57,026 nucleotides of DNA from Providencia sp. (GCF_003533305.1 NZ_DOEH01000010.1:169631-226656), one strand, 5' to 3'. Counted from the first letter of the stretch, positions 1-11,922 are shown. Made by a program: numbers and translations. Notes: a model not told the origin generated them from the letters alone.

Positions 1-22
1 TACCAGACTGCTCCATCCCGCG
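1..22 (-). tRNA. metY: tRNA-fMet, 5' part only
   Basis: The minus strand reads as the first 22 nt of an initiator tRNA: acceptor strand CGCGGGA, then a D-arm beginning GGAGCAG. The 5' C that leaves position 1 unpaired is typical of bacterial initiator tRNA. The gene runs off the left edge, so the anticodon is not visible. E. coli has metY in the same direction after secG and leuU, which supports the call. Confidence 0.75.
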
Positions 23-82
23 TTCGAAAACGTGTCGTATTCTACACAGATAACTTATAAATCTCAAGTTATCTTAAAATAA

Positions 83-172
83 TGGTGCCGAGAACGGGAC
101 TTGAACCCGTACGCCCGTTTTGTAGGCACTACCACCTCAAGGTAGCGTGTATACCAATTTCACCACCTCGGC
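83..172 (-). tRNA. leuU: tRNA-Leu (anticodon GAG)
   Basis: Complete class II tRNA on the minus strand. The acceptor pairs GCCGAGG with TCTCGGC, followed by A and an encoded CCA (83-85). The anticodon loop CTTGAGG gives GAG, and a long variable arm and a GGTTCAAGTCC T-arm are present. It lies downstream of secG, as in E. coli. It reads CUU and CUC leucine codons. Confidence 0.97.
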
Positions 173-275
173 ACTGAGGTGAGGCTACTAATTGACTTAA
201 TAACCTCTAATTCTTTATTTTACTGCTTACTGCTTTTGATGATGACTATAAGCCTTCATCCGGAATTATTCACAC

Positions 276-614
276 TTAACGAGGAATATCGCTCGTTGGT
301 GTTGCTGGTGCTGCCGGAACGTCTGTTGGTTGCTCGACTTTTGCCGGTTCACTAATGTTTTCCCATTTACTACCTGTTCCGTATTTGTTGGCAGTCATAT
401 TGCCAAGCACTAAACTGATAATGAAAAACACAGCAGCCAAAATTCCAGTCATACGGGTCATAAAGTTACCTGAGCCCGATGAACCAAACAGTGTTGCAGA
501 GGCACCCGCACCGAATGATGCACCCATATCAGCACCTTTACCTTGCTGTAACATAACTAGGCAAATAAGCCCAATAGACGCTAGCAAGAAAATAATTAAA
601 AGAGCTATATACAT
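276..614 (-). CDS. secG: SecG, protein-export membrane subunit
   Basis: SecG is the small third subunit of the SecYEG translocon. It aids SecA-driven export by inverting its topology during the cycle. The 112 residues (E. coli 110) show a first membrane helix at about 2-23, the conserved cytoplasmic Gly/Ala-rich loop after LQQGKGADMG, and a second helix at about 55-72. A Pro/Ala/Thr-rich tail follows. The gene lies downstream of folP-glmM and upstream of tRNA-Leu, the classical order. A 314-bp leader separates it from glmM, so it may have its own transcript. Confidence 0.97.
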   Translation of the reverse strand: MYIALLIIFLLASIGLICLVMLQQGKGADMGASFGAGASATLFGSSGSGNFMTRMTGILAAVFFIISLVLGNMTANKYGTGSKWENISEPAKVEQPTDVPAAPATPTSDIPR

Positions 615-928
615 TTGAGTTACCTATTCAGTTACGGTCCATAGCGCATTGCTATGACCTTTATCACTGCACACCTGCTCAATTATTTTTAACTATTTCG
701 CTTAAAGCTACTTTTGAGGAAAGCGCTTTAACGAGATTGAGCAGGTGCGAATACTAACCAAAGCTGAGCTGACAAGCAAGTCTATTTTGACGCGATTTGG
801 TTATTTGCAGAAAAAATAATCAAAGCTGCAAAATAATGCTCAACCACACCCATACTTCACCTTTTTCAATATTTTAATCGCGTCTTTATAAGCAGACGAT
901 TAAGCAATAACTAAGGTTAGCGAAAAAA
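615..928 (-). other. glmM-secG spacer with two nested inverted repeats
   Basis: No gene is apparent. A perfect 12-bp inverted repeat (CACCTGCTCAAT, 672-683, against 736-747) encloses a second 7-bp repeat (702-708 against 725-731). A separate 8-bp repeat TAACCAAA/TTTGGTTA lies at 755-762 and 796-803. In secG mRNA these would form two successive stem-loops. I see no U-tract that would make either a clear terminator. Function unknown; a structured leader or a degenerate repeat element are both possible. Confidence 0.55.
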
Positions 929-2266
929 TTAACCCGCCGCTTTTACTGCATCAGCAATCCGATTTGCCATTTCCGTAACTTCGGCCTCGTTTTCGCCCTC
1001 AACCATCACTCGAATCAATGGTTCAGTACCTGATTTTCTCAGTAAAACGCGACCTTTTCCGGCGAGTTCTTTTTCAACTTGCTCATAAACTGCAATCACA
1101 CTATCACTTTGCAGCGGGTCATGTTTACCTTTGAAGCGGACATTCACCAAAATTTGAGGTAATAATTTCATACCACTACACAGGTCATGCAAACTCATAT
1201 GATTACGCACGATTGCACTAAGCACTTGTAGCCCAGCAACAATGCCATCACCCGTGGTCGTTTTATCTAATAAAATAATATGCCCAGAATTTTCAGCGCC
1301 CATACGCCAGCCTTTCTCTTGCAATTTTTCAAGCACATAGCGGTCACCCACTTTCGCTCTATCAAAAGGAATGCCGAGTTGTTTTAGGGCAATTTCTAAT
1401 CCCATATTACTCATCAGAGTTCCAATTACACCACCTTTCAGCTGGCCTTGGCGTAATGCTTCACGAGCAATAATATACAGAATTTGGTCACCATCAACTT
1501 TGTTACCTTGGTGATCAACCATGATAATACGATCGCCATCACCATCAAATGCGAGGCCAACATCTGCTTTTTCCGCTAATACTTTGGCTTGTAGCATGCG
1601 CACATCAGTTGCACCACATTCTTCATTGATATTGATACCATTAGGATCGCAACCAATTGTAATAACCTCAGCCCCTAGCTCACGAAAAACATTTGGCGCA
1701 ATGTGATAAGTCGCACCATTTGCGCAGTCAATCACAACTTTCAAACTCGCAAGGCTTTGTTCACTTGGGAACGTACCTTTACAAAATTCAATATAGCGAC
1801 CAGCAGCATCCACAATACGGTTAGCACGGCCTAACTCAGCAGACTCAACGCAAGTAATTGGTTTTTCCATTTCAGCTTCGATGGCTTCTTCAACTTCATC
1901 AGGCAATTTGGTGCCATCGATTGAGAAGAACTTAATGCCGTTATCATAATAAGGATTATGAGATGCAGAAATAACAATTCCCGCTTCTGCGCGAAATGTA
2001 CGCGTTAAATAAGCAACCGCAGGTGTTGGCATGGGGCCTGTGAATGAAGCAGATAAGCCCGCTGCGGCTAAACCAGCCTCTAAAGATGACTCCAACATAT
2101 AACCAGAGATACGCGTATCTTTACCGATAATAATTTTGCGAGAACCATGGCGAGCAAGTACTTTTCCCGCAGCCCAACCAAGTTTTAAAACAAAATCAGG
2201 TGTAATTGGGCTATCACCCACTTTTCCACGTATACCATCGGTACCAAAATATTTACGATTACTCAT
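929..2266 (-). CDS. glmM: Phosphoglucosamine mutase
   Basis: Converts glucosamine-6-phosphate to glucosamine-1-phosphate, the step before UDP-GlcNAc in peptidoglycan and LPS synthesis. The 445 residues match the family length. The phosphoserine loop SASHNP places the catalytic serine at residue 102, as in E. coli. The magnesium loop DGDGDR is near residue 240, and the phosphate-binding [14 protein letters not shown] motif is near the C-terminus. Its start overlaps the end of folP by 8 bp, so the two are translationally coupled. Confidence 0.98.
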   Translation of the reverse strand: MSNRKYFGTDGIRGKVGDSPITPDFVLKLGWAAGKVLARHGSRKIIIGKDTRISGYMLESSLEAGLAAAGLSASFTGPMPTPAVAYLTRTFRAEAGIVISASHNPYYDNGIKFFSIDGTKLPDEVEEAIEAEMEKPITCVESAELGRANRIVDAAGRYIEFCKGTFPSEQSLASLKVVIDCANGATYHIAPNVFRELGAEVITIGCDPNGININEECGATDVRMLQAKVLAEKADVGLAFDGDGDRIIMVDHQGNKVDGDQILYIIAREALRQGQLKGGVIGTLMSNMGLEIALKQLGIPFDRAKVGDRYVLEKLQEKGWRMGAENSGHIILLDKTTTGDGIVAGLQVLSAIVRNHMSLHDLCSGMKLLPQILVNVRFKGKHDPLQSDSVIAVYEQVEKELAGKGRVLLRKSGTEPLIRVMVEGENEAEVTEMANRIADAVKAAG

Positions 2267-3107
2267 ACGCTAACTTTTCCTTTTCTGACAGAGTCATCTG
2301 AACGACCTGCATTGCTTGTACAGTTTCTTTCACATCATGAACACGAATTATGTGCGCGCCTTGCATGGCAGCGATTACTGCGCAAGTCAGACTACCTGCA
2401 AGTCTATCTTGCGGTGGAACATTCAATAATTGCCCAATCATAGATTTTCGTGACATTCCTGCCAATAGCGGAAGTCCTAAATTATGAAACTGTTCTAAGT
2501 TTGCCAATAACTGGTAATTATGCGACAGGTTTTTACCAAAGCCAAAGCCTGGATCGAGTATTATTTGCTGTTTATCAATCCCGGCGCTGACACAACGCTC
2601 GATTTCAGCCATTAAATAATGTTTAACGTCATACACCACATTGTCATAATCCGGTGCGTCTTGCATCGTTCTTGGCTGACCTTTCATATGCATAATACAA
2701 ACGGGTAGACCTGTGTTAGCGGCAACTTCAAGTGCATAAGGTTCATGTAATGAGCGAATATCGTTAATAATATGCATGCCTGCTTTAGCCGCTTCGTCCA
2801 TCACTTGCGCTTTCGACGTATCCACAGAAATCCATACATCAAATCGCTGGGCGATTGCTTCAACAATAGGGATCACTCTTGCTAATTCTTCATCAACAGA
2901 AACCTCAGCTGCGCCTGGGCGCGTTGATTCTCCACCAATATCAATAATTGCTGCGCCTTCTTGAACCATCTTAGCAACATGTTCTAAAGCATCATGATAA
3001 CGATTATGGGTGCCACCATCTGAGAATGAGTCAGGAGTAACATTCAAAATCCCCATCACTTTCGGTGTAGACAAGTCAAGGACACTTCCTCTTGCTTTGA
3101 TTTGCAT
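2259..3107 (-). CDS. folP: Dihydropteroate synthase
   Basis: Condenses p-aminobenzoate with the pterin diphosphate in folate synthesis and is the sulfonamide target. The 282 residues equal the E. coli length. Visible family signatures are [15 protein letters not shown] near the N-terminus, GGESTRPGA near residue 60, DPGFGFGK and GMSRKSMIG in the second half, and RVHDVKET near the end. The gene follows ftsH after a terminator-like hairpin and overlaps glmM. Confidence 0.98.
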   Translation of the reverse strand: MQIKARGSVLDLSTPKVMGILNVTPDSFSDGGTHNRYHDALEHVAKMVQEGAAIIDIGGESTRPGAAEVSVDEELARVIPIVEAIAQRFDVWISVDTSKAQVMDEAAKAGMHIINDIRSLHEPYALEVAANTGLPVCIMHMKGQPRTMQDAPDYDNVVYDVKHYLMAEIERCVSAGIDKQQIILDPGFGFGKNLSHNYQLLANLEQFHNLGLPLLAGMSRKSMIGQLLNVPPQDRLAGSLTCAVIAAMQGAHIIRVHDVKETVQAMQVVQMTLSEKEKLAYE

Positions 3108-3128
3108 TATTATTTTACCTTAACGTAA

Positions 3129-3153
3129 AAAACCCCAGAGACCTGGGGTTTTA
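3129..3153 (-). terminator. Intrinsic terminator after ftsH
   Basis: A 9-bp stem AAACCCCAG/CTGGGGTTT with a short loop lies between ftsH and folP. Read on the minus strand, the stem ends in a run of Ts. It probably attenuates rather than ends transcription, because folP-glmM follow closely in the same direction. Confidence 0.8.
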
Positions 3154-3178
3154 TTAGCATCTAACTTTTCACGATAAT

Positions 3179-5191
3179 TTACTGTGGCTTATTATCGTTA
3201 TTATTATCTGATGATGTTGATTCATCAGCGTCATTCTTTGGTTCTACAGAACTCTCGTTTGCACTTGGTTCTTCAGAATTATTTTTTGGCTCTTCAGATT
3301 GAGGTTTAGCCGCTTGCTCAGTTTTCGCTGCACCTTTACCAAAGGTACCCGTCACATTGCTCACTTTTTTGTCTTCATCCCAACCTGCAGGTTCACGCAC
3401 TGGACGACGATTCATTAAATCATCAATCATAGGCATATCGATAGTTTCATATTTTAACAATGCATCTTTAGTTGCATGCAAGATATCGATATTGTCTTTC
3501 AGTGTTTTATAAGCCAATTGGTAACAATGGTCCAAAATAATTTTGATTTCTTCATCAACAATACGTGCTGTTTCATCAGAAATACCAGAACCATTACCCG
3601 CAGAACGACCTAAAAATGCTGGGCCTTCTTCTTTTGCATATTGCATTGGACCTAAACGATCAGAGAAGCCCCACTGCGTTACCATGTTACGTGCTGTATT
3701 CGTTGCAAACTGAATATCAGATGACGCACCGGTAGTGACTTTTTCACGACCATAAATCAGCTCTTCAGCAATACGGCCTGCATACGCAGTTGCAATCATA
3801 CCTTCAAGCTTCAAGCGGCTACGGCTAACTTCATCACCTTCTGGTAAGAAGAAAGCAACACCAAGCGCTTGTCCACGAGGAACGATTGTTACTTTATGAA
3901 CAGGGTCATGCTCAGGCATCAAATGACCGATAATCATATGACCACCTTCATGATATGCCGTCGATTCTTTCTGTTCTTCGGTCATCATCAAGGAGCGACG
4001 TTCAGCACCCATCCAAATTTTGTCACGCGCTTTTTCAAACTCAACCATGGAAACAACACGCTTATCAGCACGTGCAGCAAACAATGCTGCTTCGTTTACC
4101 AAGTTTGCAAGCTCCGCACCTGAGAAACCAGGCGTTGCACGCGCAAGGATGAAAGTATCAACACTTGGGTCAATCGGTACACGACGCATATGAACTTTAA
4201 GAATTTGCTCACGGCCACGGACATCCGGTAAACCAACAACAACCTGACGGTCAAAACGACCTGGACGTAATAACGCAGGGTCAAGAACGTCTGCACGGTT
4301 AGTTGCAGCAATAACGATAATGCCTTCGTTGCCTTCAAAGCCGTCCATCTCAACCAACATTTGGTTCAGTGTTTGTTCACGTTCATCGTGACCACCACCA
4401 AGACCAGCTCCACGTTGACGACCAACAGCATCGATTTCATCAATAAAAATGATACAAGGCGCTGCTTTTTTCGCTTGTTCGAACATATCACGAACACGAG
4501 AAGCACCAACACCCACAAACATTTCTACGAAGTCAGAACCCGATATTGTAAAGAAAGGAACCTTAGCTTCACCGGCAATCGCTTTGGCGAGCAATGTTTT
4601 ACCCGTTCCTGGAGGTCCTACCATCAGGACGCCTTTTGGAATTTTACCGCCAAGCTTTTGGAAACGCGCTGGTTCACGTAAGAATTCTACAATTTCGCCT
4701 ACTTCTTCTTTTGCTTCATCGCAACCTGCAACGTCTGCAAATGTTGTTTTGATCTGATCTTCTGTCAGCATACGGGCTTTACTTTTGCCAAATGACATTG
4801 CCCCCTTACCGCCGCCACCTTGCATTTGGCGCATAAAGAAGATCCAGACACCAATCAACAGAAGCATTGGGAACCAGGAAATAAAAATTGATGTTAGTAA
4901 GCTAGGTTCTTCTGGTGGTTCACCAACAACCGTCACTTGCTTGTTCAGCAAAGTGTCTAACAACTTCTCATCCTGCATAGGAAGATAAGTTGTATAGCGG
5001 CTATTATCAGCTTTTCTGACGTTTAGTTCACGACCAGTGATACGAACTTCACGTACCTGATCCTGAGCCAACTCATTGATAAACGTAGAATAATCAACTC
5101 TGCGACTATTCGAGTCGCTTGGGCCAAAACTCTGGAACAAGGACATCAGAACAACTGCGATGACTAACCAGAGAATCAGGTTTTTCGCCAT
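3179..5191 (-). CDS. ftsH: FtsH, membrane AAA+ zinc protease
   Basis: Hexameric inner-membrane protease that degrades LpxC, sigma-32, uncomplexed SecY and other targets. Two N-terminal membrane helices (about 5-22 and 98-118) flank a periplasmic domain. Walker A GPPGTGKT, Walker B FIDEID and the second region of homology follow. The zinc site HEGGH is near residue 415; E. coli has HEAGH. The tail beyond about residue 610 is longer and different: acidic, rich in Glu, Asn and Ser, giving 670 residues against 644. An in-frame TTG at 5200 has the better-spaced GAGG; I chose the ATG at 5191 from E. coli. Its regulators hflKC are at 45.8-48.0 kb. Confidence 0.97.
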   Translation of the reverse strand: MAKNLILWLVIAVVLMSLFQSFGPSDSNSRRVDYSTFINELAQDQVREVRITGRELNVRKADNSRYTTYLPMQDEKLLDTLLNKQVTVVGEPPEEPSLLTSIFISWFPMLLLIGVWIFFMRQMQGGGGKGAMSFGKSKARMLTEDQIKTTFADVAGCDEAKEEVGEIVEFLREPARFQKLGGKIPKGVLMVGPPGTGKTLLAKAIAGEAKVPFFTISGSDFVEMFVGVGASRVRDMFEQAKKAAPCIIFIDEIDAVGRQRGAGLGGGHDEREQTLNQMLVEMDGFEGNEGIIVIAATNRADVLDPALLRPGRFDRQVVVGLPDVRGREQILKVHMRRVPIDPSVDTFILARATPGFSGAELANLVNEAALFAARADKRVVSMVEFEKARDKIWMGAERRSLMMTEEQKESTAYHEGGHMIIGHLMPEHDPVHKVTIVPRGQALGVAFFLPEGDEVSRSRLKLEGMIATAYAGRIAEELIYGREKVTTGASSDIQFATNTARNMVTQWGFSDRLGPMQYAKEEGPAFLGRSAGNGSGISDETARIVDEEIKIILDHCYQLAYKTLKDNIDILHATKDALLKYETIDMPMIDDLMNRRPVREPAGWDEDKKVSNVTGTFGKGAAKTEQAAKPQSEEPKNNSEEPSANESSVEPKNDADESTSSDNNNDNKPQ

Positions 5192-5248
5192 GTCACTCAA
5201 GGGATTAACCTCATATTACAACTGTGTTAACAAATAACGCTCAGGTTA

Positions 5249-5878
5249 CTAAAGTTTTAGTCCTGTCGCTACAATGTATACTTCACGCGATCGTGCCCGC
5301 GAAGATTCGGGTTTACGAACTTTTACTTTCGTAAACAGGGAACGGATATCCCTAAGGTATTCATCAAAGCCTTCTCCCTGAAATACTTTGACAATGAAAC
5401 TACCCCCAGGTGCCAGTACCGCACGGCACATATCCAATGCTAATTCAACCAGATACATAGAGCGAGGGATATCAACTGCAGGTGTCCCACTCATATTTGG
5501 CGCCATGTCAGACATGACTACCTGTACTTTTTTATCACCAACGCGTTCTAACAAAGCACCAAGCACTGCCTCATCACGAAAATCTCCTTGTAGGAAATCT
5601 ACGCCGACAATTGGGTCCATAGGCAAAAGGTCACATGCGATAACTCGACCATTATTACCTATTTGGCTGACTACGTATTGCGACCAACCACCAGGGGCTG
5701 CTCCTAAATCAACAACGGTCATACCTGGTTTAAAAATTTTATCACCTTGCTGGATTTCTTCCAGTTTAAACCATGCACGTGAGCGTAGCCCTTTTTTTTG
5801 TGCTTGCAGAACATATTTATCACTAAAATGCTCTTGCAACCAGCGACTTGAGCTTGCCGTACGTTTTTTATTGGCCAT
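5249..5878 (-). CDS. rlmE: 23S rRNA 2'-O-ribose methyltransferase (U2552)
   Basis: FtsJ/RrmJ family enzyme that methylates U2552 of 23S rRNA on the 50S particle, a late assembly step. The 209 residues equal E. coli RlmE. The SAM-binding motif [11 protein letters not shown] is near residue 61 and the catalytic Asp lies in SDMAPNMSG near 124. The Lys in [10 protein letters not shown] and the Glu in [10 protein letters not shown] complete the catalytic tetrad. The start follows E. coli (MANKKRT); an upstream in-frame codon at 5890 is unlikely. ftsH lies 57 bp downstream. Confidence 0.97.
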   Translation of the reverse strand: MANKKRTASSSRWLQEHFSDKYVLQAQKKGLRSRAWFKLEEIQQGDKIFKPGMTVVDLGAAPGGWSQYVVSQIGNNGRVIACDLLPMDPIVGVDFLQGDFRDEAVLGALLERVGDKKVQVVMSDMAPNMSGTPAVDIPRSMYLVELALDMCRAVLAPGGSFIVKVFQGEGFDEYLRDIRSLFTKVKVRKPESSRARSREVYIVATGLKL

Positions 5879-6013
5879 TGCACTTTCCAACTATACTAAT
5901 AGAAATATATCTATATTACTGCTTCTTTACCATCAAATAGATATAATTGATGGTGATAGATATCAGATGGCGGTAGAATAAGCCTTTTTCAATACTAACC
6001 AAGCAAATAATCG

Positions 6014-6307
6014 ATGAAACTTAATAAAAAGCAAAATCAACACCTGAAAAGTCTCGCTCACCATTTGAATCCTGTTGTCATGATCGGTAACAATGGATTA
6101 ACAGAAGGTGTATTAGCGGAGATTGAACTCTCTTTAGCACACCACGAGCTTATCAAAGTCAAAATCGCAGGCGAAGATCGTGATACTAAAACTTTGATCG
6201 CTGATGCAATTGTTCGTGAAACCGGTGCAGTAAATGTACAAGTCATTGGTAAAATACTTGTTCTTTACCGTCCTTCAGCGGATCGTAAAATCATTTTACC
6301 TAAATAA
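6014..6307 (+). CDS. yhbY: YhbY, CRM-domain ribosome assembly protein
   Basis: Single-domain CRM (CRS1-YhbY) RNA-binding protein that associates with pre-50S ribosomal subunits. The 97 residues equal E. coli YhbY. It shows the KLNKKQNQHLKSLAHHLNP start, the VMIGNNGLTEGV loop corresponding to the family GxxG motif, and a closing LVLYRP strand. It is divergent from rlmE with 135 bp between them and ends at a shared terminator with greA. Confidence 0.96.
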   Translation: MKLNKKQNQHLKSLAHHLNPVVMIGNNGLTEGVLAEIELSLAHHELIKVKIAGEDRDTKTLIADAIVRETGAVNVQVIGKILVLYRPSADRKIILPK

Positions 6308-6357
6308 TCACGCTTTATTTATATAAAAATGCCATTGAGCGCATGCTTTATATGAGG

Positions 6358-6384
6358 AAAAAGGCCGCCTGCGGCCTTTCTCTT
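6358..6384. terminator. Bidirectional terminator yhbY/greA
   Basis: Stem AAGGCCGC/GCGGCCTT with a 2-nt loop, flanked by As on the left and TTTCTCTTT on the right, between convergent yhbY and greA. It has U-tracts in both directions. Confidence 0.9.
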
Positions 6385-6425
6385 TAAATCAGTAAAATAA
6401 TATAACCAATTCAGTGAAATAGGAA

Positions 6426-6902
6426 TCAGATATACTCAACTTTAAGAACTTCAAACTCTACATCACCGCCTGGCGTTTTAATCGAAACCGCATCATCGAC
6501 GACTTTACCTACCAAACCACGCGCGATCGGCGAATTTACTGAAATTTTATTAATTTTAATATCAGCTTCGTCATCACCAACAATACGATAAGTCAGCTCT
6601 TCATCTGTATCGACATTCAATACGGTTACCGTCGCGCCAAAAATCACACGTCCAGTATTAGTTAATTTCGTAACATCAATGACTTGAGCATGTGAAAGTT
6701 TAGCTTCAATTTCTTGAATACGGCCTTCACAGAAGCCCTGCTGCTCACGAGCCGCATGATATTCCGCATTTTCTTTTAAATCGCCATGTTCTCGTGCATC
6801 TGCAATCGCAGTAATAATTTCAGGGCGACGGACAGATTTCAGATACTCGAGCTCTTCTCTAAGCTTATCTGCACCAAATACCGTCATTGGAATCTGTTTC
6901 AT
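6426..6902 (-). CDS. greA: Transcript cleavage factor GreA
   Basis: Binds the secondary channel of RNA polymerase and stimulates cleavage of backtracked transcripts. The 158 residues equal E. coli GreA. The N-terminal coiled-coil hairpin carries the acidic tip [15 protein letters not shown] with the catalytic Asp and Glu. The C-terminal FKBP-like domain ends [13 protein letters not shown]. The start is MKQIPMT because AGAGG lies about 9 nt upstream; an in-frame ATG seven codons earlier has no such site. It is divergent from dacB. Confidence 0.97.
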   Translation of the reverse strand: MKQIPMTVFGADKLREELEYLKSVRRPEIITAIADAREHGDLKENAEYHAAREQQGFCEGRIQEIEAKLSHAQVIDVTKLTNTGRVIFGATVTVLNVDTDEELTYRIVGDDEADIKINKISVNSPIARGLVGKVVDDAVSIKTPGGDVEFEVLKVEYI

Positions 6903-7150
6903 TGATAAATACCTCTGATTCAATCCTATAAAAAATAAGTATCTTCCTGATTTTGTAACAACAGTACACCGAACACCGCTGCAATACAGGGGGGTTCTTA
7001 TTATCTATTAGGTGTAAATAACTCAATCAGACTAAGTTACTGACTTATCTTATCATAATATTCGCTATTTTAACTTAGAGTTAATCGCGGGTCATCGTTT
7101 ACTTTATAAGGCATTACACTTTAGTATGTACAGTATGTCTAGCCTAATGC

Positions 7151-8608
7151 GTGAAATATATGCCGTTATTAACTTTAGCCAGAAAATTGATCTTCACTTT
7201 AGGAGTCGCCGTGACTACCACACAGGCGCTAGCTGTTCCTATTGATGACTATAAACAATATCTACCGGATGGCACTAATCTTGCTCTGGTCGCGCAGAAA
7301 GTCGGGAGTAATACCCCTCTTATCGATTATAACGCTCAACAAATGGCGCTTCCTGCCAGTACACAAAAAGTTGTCACCGCCCTTGCCGCATTACTACAGT
7401 TGGGTCCTGATTATCGTTTTGTGACCAATTTTGAAACCAGTGCAAAGCTAAATGATAAAACATTAGCGGGTGACCTTGTTATCCGATTTAGCGGTGATCC
7501 AACATTGACGCGTCAACAAATTCGCAATATGGCTAATGCATTAAAACAAATTGGTATTCAAAAAGTTGAGGGGGATTTAATTGTCGATATCTCAGCATTT
7601 GCCAGTCATGATAAAGCTCCGGGTTGGGTGTGGAATGATATGACCCAATGTTTTAGTGCTCCTCCTGCCGCTGCAATCATTGATAGAAACTGTTTTTCAG
7701 TGTCACTCTACCCTGCTGAAAAAGCAGGTGAGATGGCTTATATAAAAACGGCAAATTTTTATCCCGTGAATATGTTTAGCGAAGTGAGAACACTCGCTAA
7801 AGGCTCTACTGAAGCACGCTATTGTGAGTTGGATGTTGTTCCCGGCGAACTTAATCGCTACACATTAACCGGCTGTTTAATGCAAAGAAGTGAGCCTTTG
7901 CCTCTCGCATTTGCCGTGCAAAATGGTGCAAGTTATTCAGGGGCGATTGTTAAAAATGAACTCACAACAGCGGGTATTGAGTTAACAGGACATGTGAAGA
8001 AAAGAACTCAACTGACACCACAATCTCAAGTCCTCGTAAAAACAGAATCGAAGCCTTTACATGATTTATTAAAAGTCATGTTAAAAAAATCAGACAATAT
8101 GATCGCCGATACTGTTTTTCGCACTATTGGCCGAGATTATTATGGTGTTCCAGGTACTTGGCGTTCAGGTTCTGATGCCGTAAGGCAAGTTCTAAAACAA
8201 AAAGCAGGTATTGATATCGGCAATACCGTTATGGTCGATGGCTCAGGATTATCACGTCATAATCTGATTAGCCCCGCAACCATGATGGAAGTTTTACAAT
8301 TCATTGCCAAAAACGATCAACAACTTGATTTTATCTCAATGCTACCTTTGGCAGGACATGATGGCACATTGCGTTATCGTGGTGGTTTTGATGAGGCAGG
8401 TGTAAATGGTAAGGTTTCTGCAAAAACAGGCGCATTACAAGGAGTCTATAATCTTGCTGGCTTTCTAACGACAGCAAGTGGGCAACGCGTTGCTTTCGTA
8501 CAATTTATCTCGGCATATGCAGTTCCACAAAGCCAACAACGTAGCCGACGAGTACCGCTGGTGCGCTTTGAAAGTCGATTGTATAAAGATCTTTATCAAA
8601 AAAATTGA
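7151..8608 (+). CDS. dacB: PBP4, D-alanyl-D-alanine carboxypeptidase/endopeptidase
   Basis: Periplasmic class C penicillin-binding protein that trims pentapeptides and cleaves D-Ala-DAP cross-links. A signal peptide ends near ALA at about residue 28. The three active-site motifs are STQK (Ser70 in this numbering), KSDN near 315 and KTG near 425. The 485 residues compare with 477 in E. coli. The start is uncertain: GTG at 7151 or ATG at 7160, neither with a strong ribosome binding site. It is monocistronic and ends at a terminator shared with obgE. Confidence 0.96.
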   Translation: MKYMPLLTLARKLIFTLGVAVTTTQALAVPIDDYKQYLPDGTNLALVAQKVGSNTPLIDYNAQQMALPASTQKVVTALAALLQLGPDYRFVTNFETSAKLNDKTLAGDLVIRFSGDPTLTRQQIRNMANALKQIGIQKVEGDLIVDISAFASHDKAPGWVWNDMTQCFSAPPAAAIIDRNCFSVSLYPAEKAGEMAYIKTANFYPVNMFSEVRTLAKGSTEARYCELDVVPGELNRYTLTGCLMQRSEPLPLAFAVQNGASYSGAIVKNELTTAGIELTGHVKKRTQLTPQSQVLVKTESKPLHDLLKVMLKKSDNMIADTVFRTIGRDYYGVPGTWRSGSDAVRQVLKQKAGIDIGNTVMVDGSGLSRHNLISPATMMEVLQFIAKNDQQLDFISMLPLAGHDGTLRYRGGFDEAGVNGKVSAKTGALQGVYNLAGFLTTASGQRVAFVQFISAYAVPQSQQRSRRVPLVRFESRLYKDLYQKN

Positions 8609-8633
8609 TCCTATCCTTAGATAAGATCCAATA

Positions 8634-8684
8634 AAAAAGGCGCAATTCCTAATGTTACATACGGAATTTTGCGCCTTTTATTTA
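8634..8684. terminator. Bidirectional terminator dacB/obgE
   Basis: Long imperfect hairpin between convergent genes: AAAAGGCGCAAATTCC-type arms pair as GGCGC/GCGCC and ATTCC/GGAAT around a 14-nt loop. It is flanked by A-run and T-run on either side. Confidence 0.88.
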
Positions 8685-8711
8685 TCGCTAATGCTAATTA
8701 GCTGGTATTAA

Positions 8712-9902
<1,191 letters not shown>

Positions 9903-9960
9903 CTAGCCATTATAGAGCTGGATGGCAGTTTTACCCAGAGATGGCGTATTTTAAATATAA

Positions 9961-9990
9961 AAAGCCCCGCAAAAAGTTTTGCAGGGCTTT
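9961..9990 (-). terminator. Terminator between rpmA and obgE
   Basis: Stem GCCCTGC/GCGGGGC with AAA/TTT flanks and an AAAACTTTTT loop. On the minus strand it is followed by TTTTTATATTT. It should attenuate the abundant rplU-rpmA transcript before obgE. Confidence 0.88.
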
Positions 9991-10015
9991 AATTCTAAAT
10001 TAAAAGTCAGAAAAC

Positions 10016-10285
<270 letters not shown>

Positions 10286-10291
10286 CTAATC

Positions 10292-10600
10292 TTAAGCGAT
10301 GCCAGTGATCTTAACATCAGTGAACCACTGACGGTGACCCTGTTGTTTACGGCTATGTTTACGACGACGGAACTTGACGATTTTAATTTTCTCGCCACGA
10401 CCGTGTGCAACCACTTCCGCTTTCACTTTAACGCCTTCAACGACAGGAGCGCCGATTTGGATCTCGTCGCCATTAGCTACCATCAGAACTTGATCAAATT
10501 CAACAGTTTCACCTGTTGCGATGTCCAGCTTTTCTAGGCGGACAGTTTGACCTTCGCTAACTCGGTGTTGTTTACCACCACTTTGGAAAACCGCGTACAT
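10292..10600 (-). CDS. rplU: 50S ribosomal protein L21
   Basis: L21 binds 23S rRNA near L20. The 102 residues start [14 protein letters not shown] and include [20 protein letters not shown], matching the family; E. coli has 103. An open frame extends 37 codons further upstream but runs through the leader and promoter, so the ATG at 10600, preceded by GGAGT, is taken. First gene of rplU-rpmA(-obgE). Confidence 0.98.
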   Translation of the reverse strand: MYAVFQSGGKQHRVSEGQTVRLEKLDIATGETVEFDQVLMVANGDEIQIGAPVVEGVKVKAEVVAHGRGEKIKIVKFRRRKHSRKQQGHRQWFTDVKITGIA

Positions 10601-10723
10601 ATTAACTCCGCTTTCCGCGTACTCGCTAAATATTTCAATTCCAGAGCACGCTATAAAATATTCACAATAGGGCGCGAATTCTACGCAAAAAAGCACCAGA
10701 ACACAAGCCAATAATGCAGTCAG

Positions 10724-10751
10724 ATTATAAAAAATACGACTTTTTTATCAA
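10724..10751 (-). promoter_or_regulatory. Sigma-70 promoter of rplU
   Basis: On the minus strand TTGATA and TATAAT are separated by 16 bp, a strong consensus promoter. It implies an rplU leader of roughly 115 nt. The rest of the 333-bp rplU/ispB spacer is AT-rich with no other gene seen. Confidence 0.75.
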
Positions 10752-10933
10752 GACTCTCTTTTTGAGGCCGATTTATCATTGATAACTCAAATTGTTACTT
10801 ATTTAAACATTTTTTGCATTACACCTGATAATCTTATAATTAATAGTGTTATGCTTACGCCATACATGTGCTATCGATTTCCCTTTTTTGTATTCAGGGA
10901 ATGAACTAAAACTAATAATATGAATAATTTACG

Positions 10934-11905
10934 ATGAATTTAGAATCTATTATTGAACTAACAACTGAAGATATGTCAGCGGTTAACGAAGTGATCCTCA
11001 GCCAATTGAATTCAGATGTCGCGTTGATTAATCAGCTTGGTTATTACATCGTGAGTGGTGGTGGAAAAAGGATCCGTCCGATGATCGCGATACTCGCAGG
11101 TCGATCCTTAGGTTATTCAGGCCAAAAACACATCCAAGTAGCCGCTTTAATTGAGTTTATCCACACAGCCACTCTATTACATGATGATGTTGTCGATGAA
11201 TCAGATATGCGTCGAGGAAAACAAACGGCAAATGCAGTTTTTGGTAATGCTGCAAGCGTACTAGTTGGCGACTTTATTTACACTCGATCCTTTCAAATGA
11301 TGACGGATCTTGATTCAATGCGCGTGCTCAAATTGATGTCTGAAGCAACTAATGTGATCGCTGAAGGTGAAGTATTACAGCTGATGAACTGCAACGATCC
11401 TAATATTACTGAAGAAAACTATATGCAAGTTATCTACAGTAAAACGGCGCGTTTATTTGAAGCTGCGGCGCATGCATCAGCAATTTTAGCCAATGCAACA
11501 CCTGAACAAGAGAAAGCTTTACAGGATTATGGTCGTTACATTGGTACTGCATTCCAATTGATTGACGATCTGCTTGATTATGACGCTGATAATACCCAGT
11601 TAGGTAAAAATACAGGCGATGATCTTGATGAAGGGAAACCTACATTACCTCTTCTCCATGCTATGCAACATGGTAATGAAGAGGAATCAGCTTTAATTCG
11701 CCAAGCAATTGAGCAAGGGAATGGGCGTCATTTATTAGATACTGTGCTTGCAACAATGAAGCGTTGTGGTTCATTAGAATATACCTATGCACGTGCTCAG
11801 CAAGAATCTCAAAAAGCGGTTGATGCTTTAAGTGTGATTGAAAACTCAGTATATAAAGACGCATTAGTCAGCCTTGCACAGGTTGCTATCCAGCGCCACT
11901 CATAG
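10934..11905 (+). CDS. ispB: Octaprenyl diphosphate synthase
   Basis: Trans-prenyltransferase making the C40 side chain of ubiquinone and menaquinone. The 323 residues equal E. coli IspB. The first Asp-rich motif is LLHDDVVDESDMRRG and the second is LIDDLLDYDAD. SGGGKRIRP near residue 41 binds diphosphate. It is divergent from rplU, as in E. coli, and ends at a terminator shared with the next minus-strand gene. Confidence 0.98.
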   Translation: MNLESIIELTTEDMSAVNEVILSQLNSDVALINQLGYYIVSGGGKRIRPMIAILAGRSLGYSGQKHIQVAALIEFIHTATLLHDDVVDESDMRRGKQTANAVFGNAASVLVGDFIYTRSFQMMTDLDSMRVLKLMSEATNVIAEGEVLQLMNCNDPNITEENYMQVIYSKTARLFEAAAHASAILANATPEQEKALQDYGRYIGTAFQLIDDLLDYDADNTQLGKNTGDDLDEGKPTLPLLHAMQHGNEEESALIRQAIEQGNGRHLLDTVLATMKRCGSLEYTYARAQQESQKAVDALSVIENSVYKDALVSLAQVAIQRHS

Positions 11906-11922
11906 GTTAGCTATTTTTGTTT

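Noticed and set aside
5388..5981. 197-residue plus-strand open frame
   Set aside because: Antisense to rlmE and its promoter; shows no recognisable domain.
6903..7150. A GraL-like small RNA in the greA leader
   Set aside because: The position is right, but I could not see a convincing terminator hairpin in the leader.
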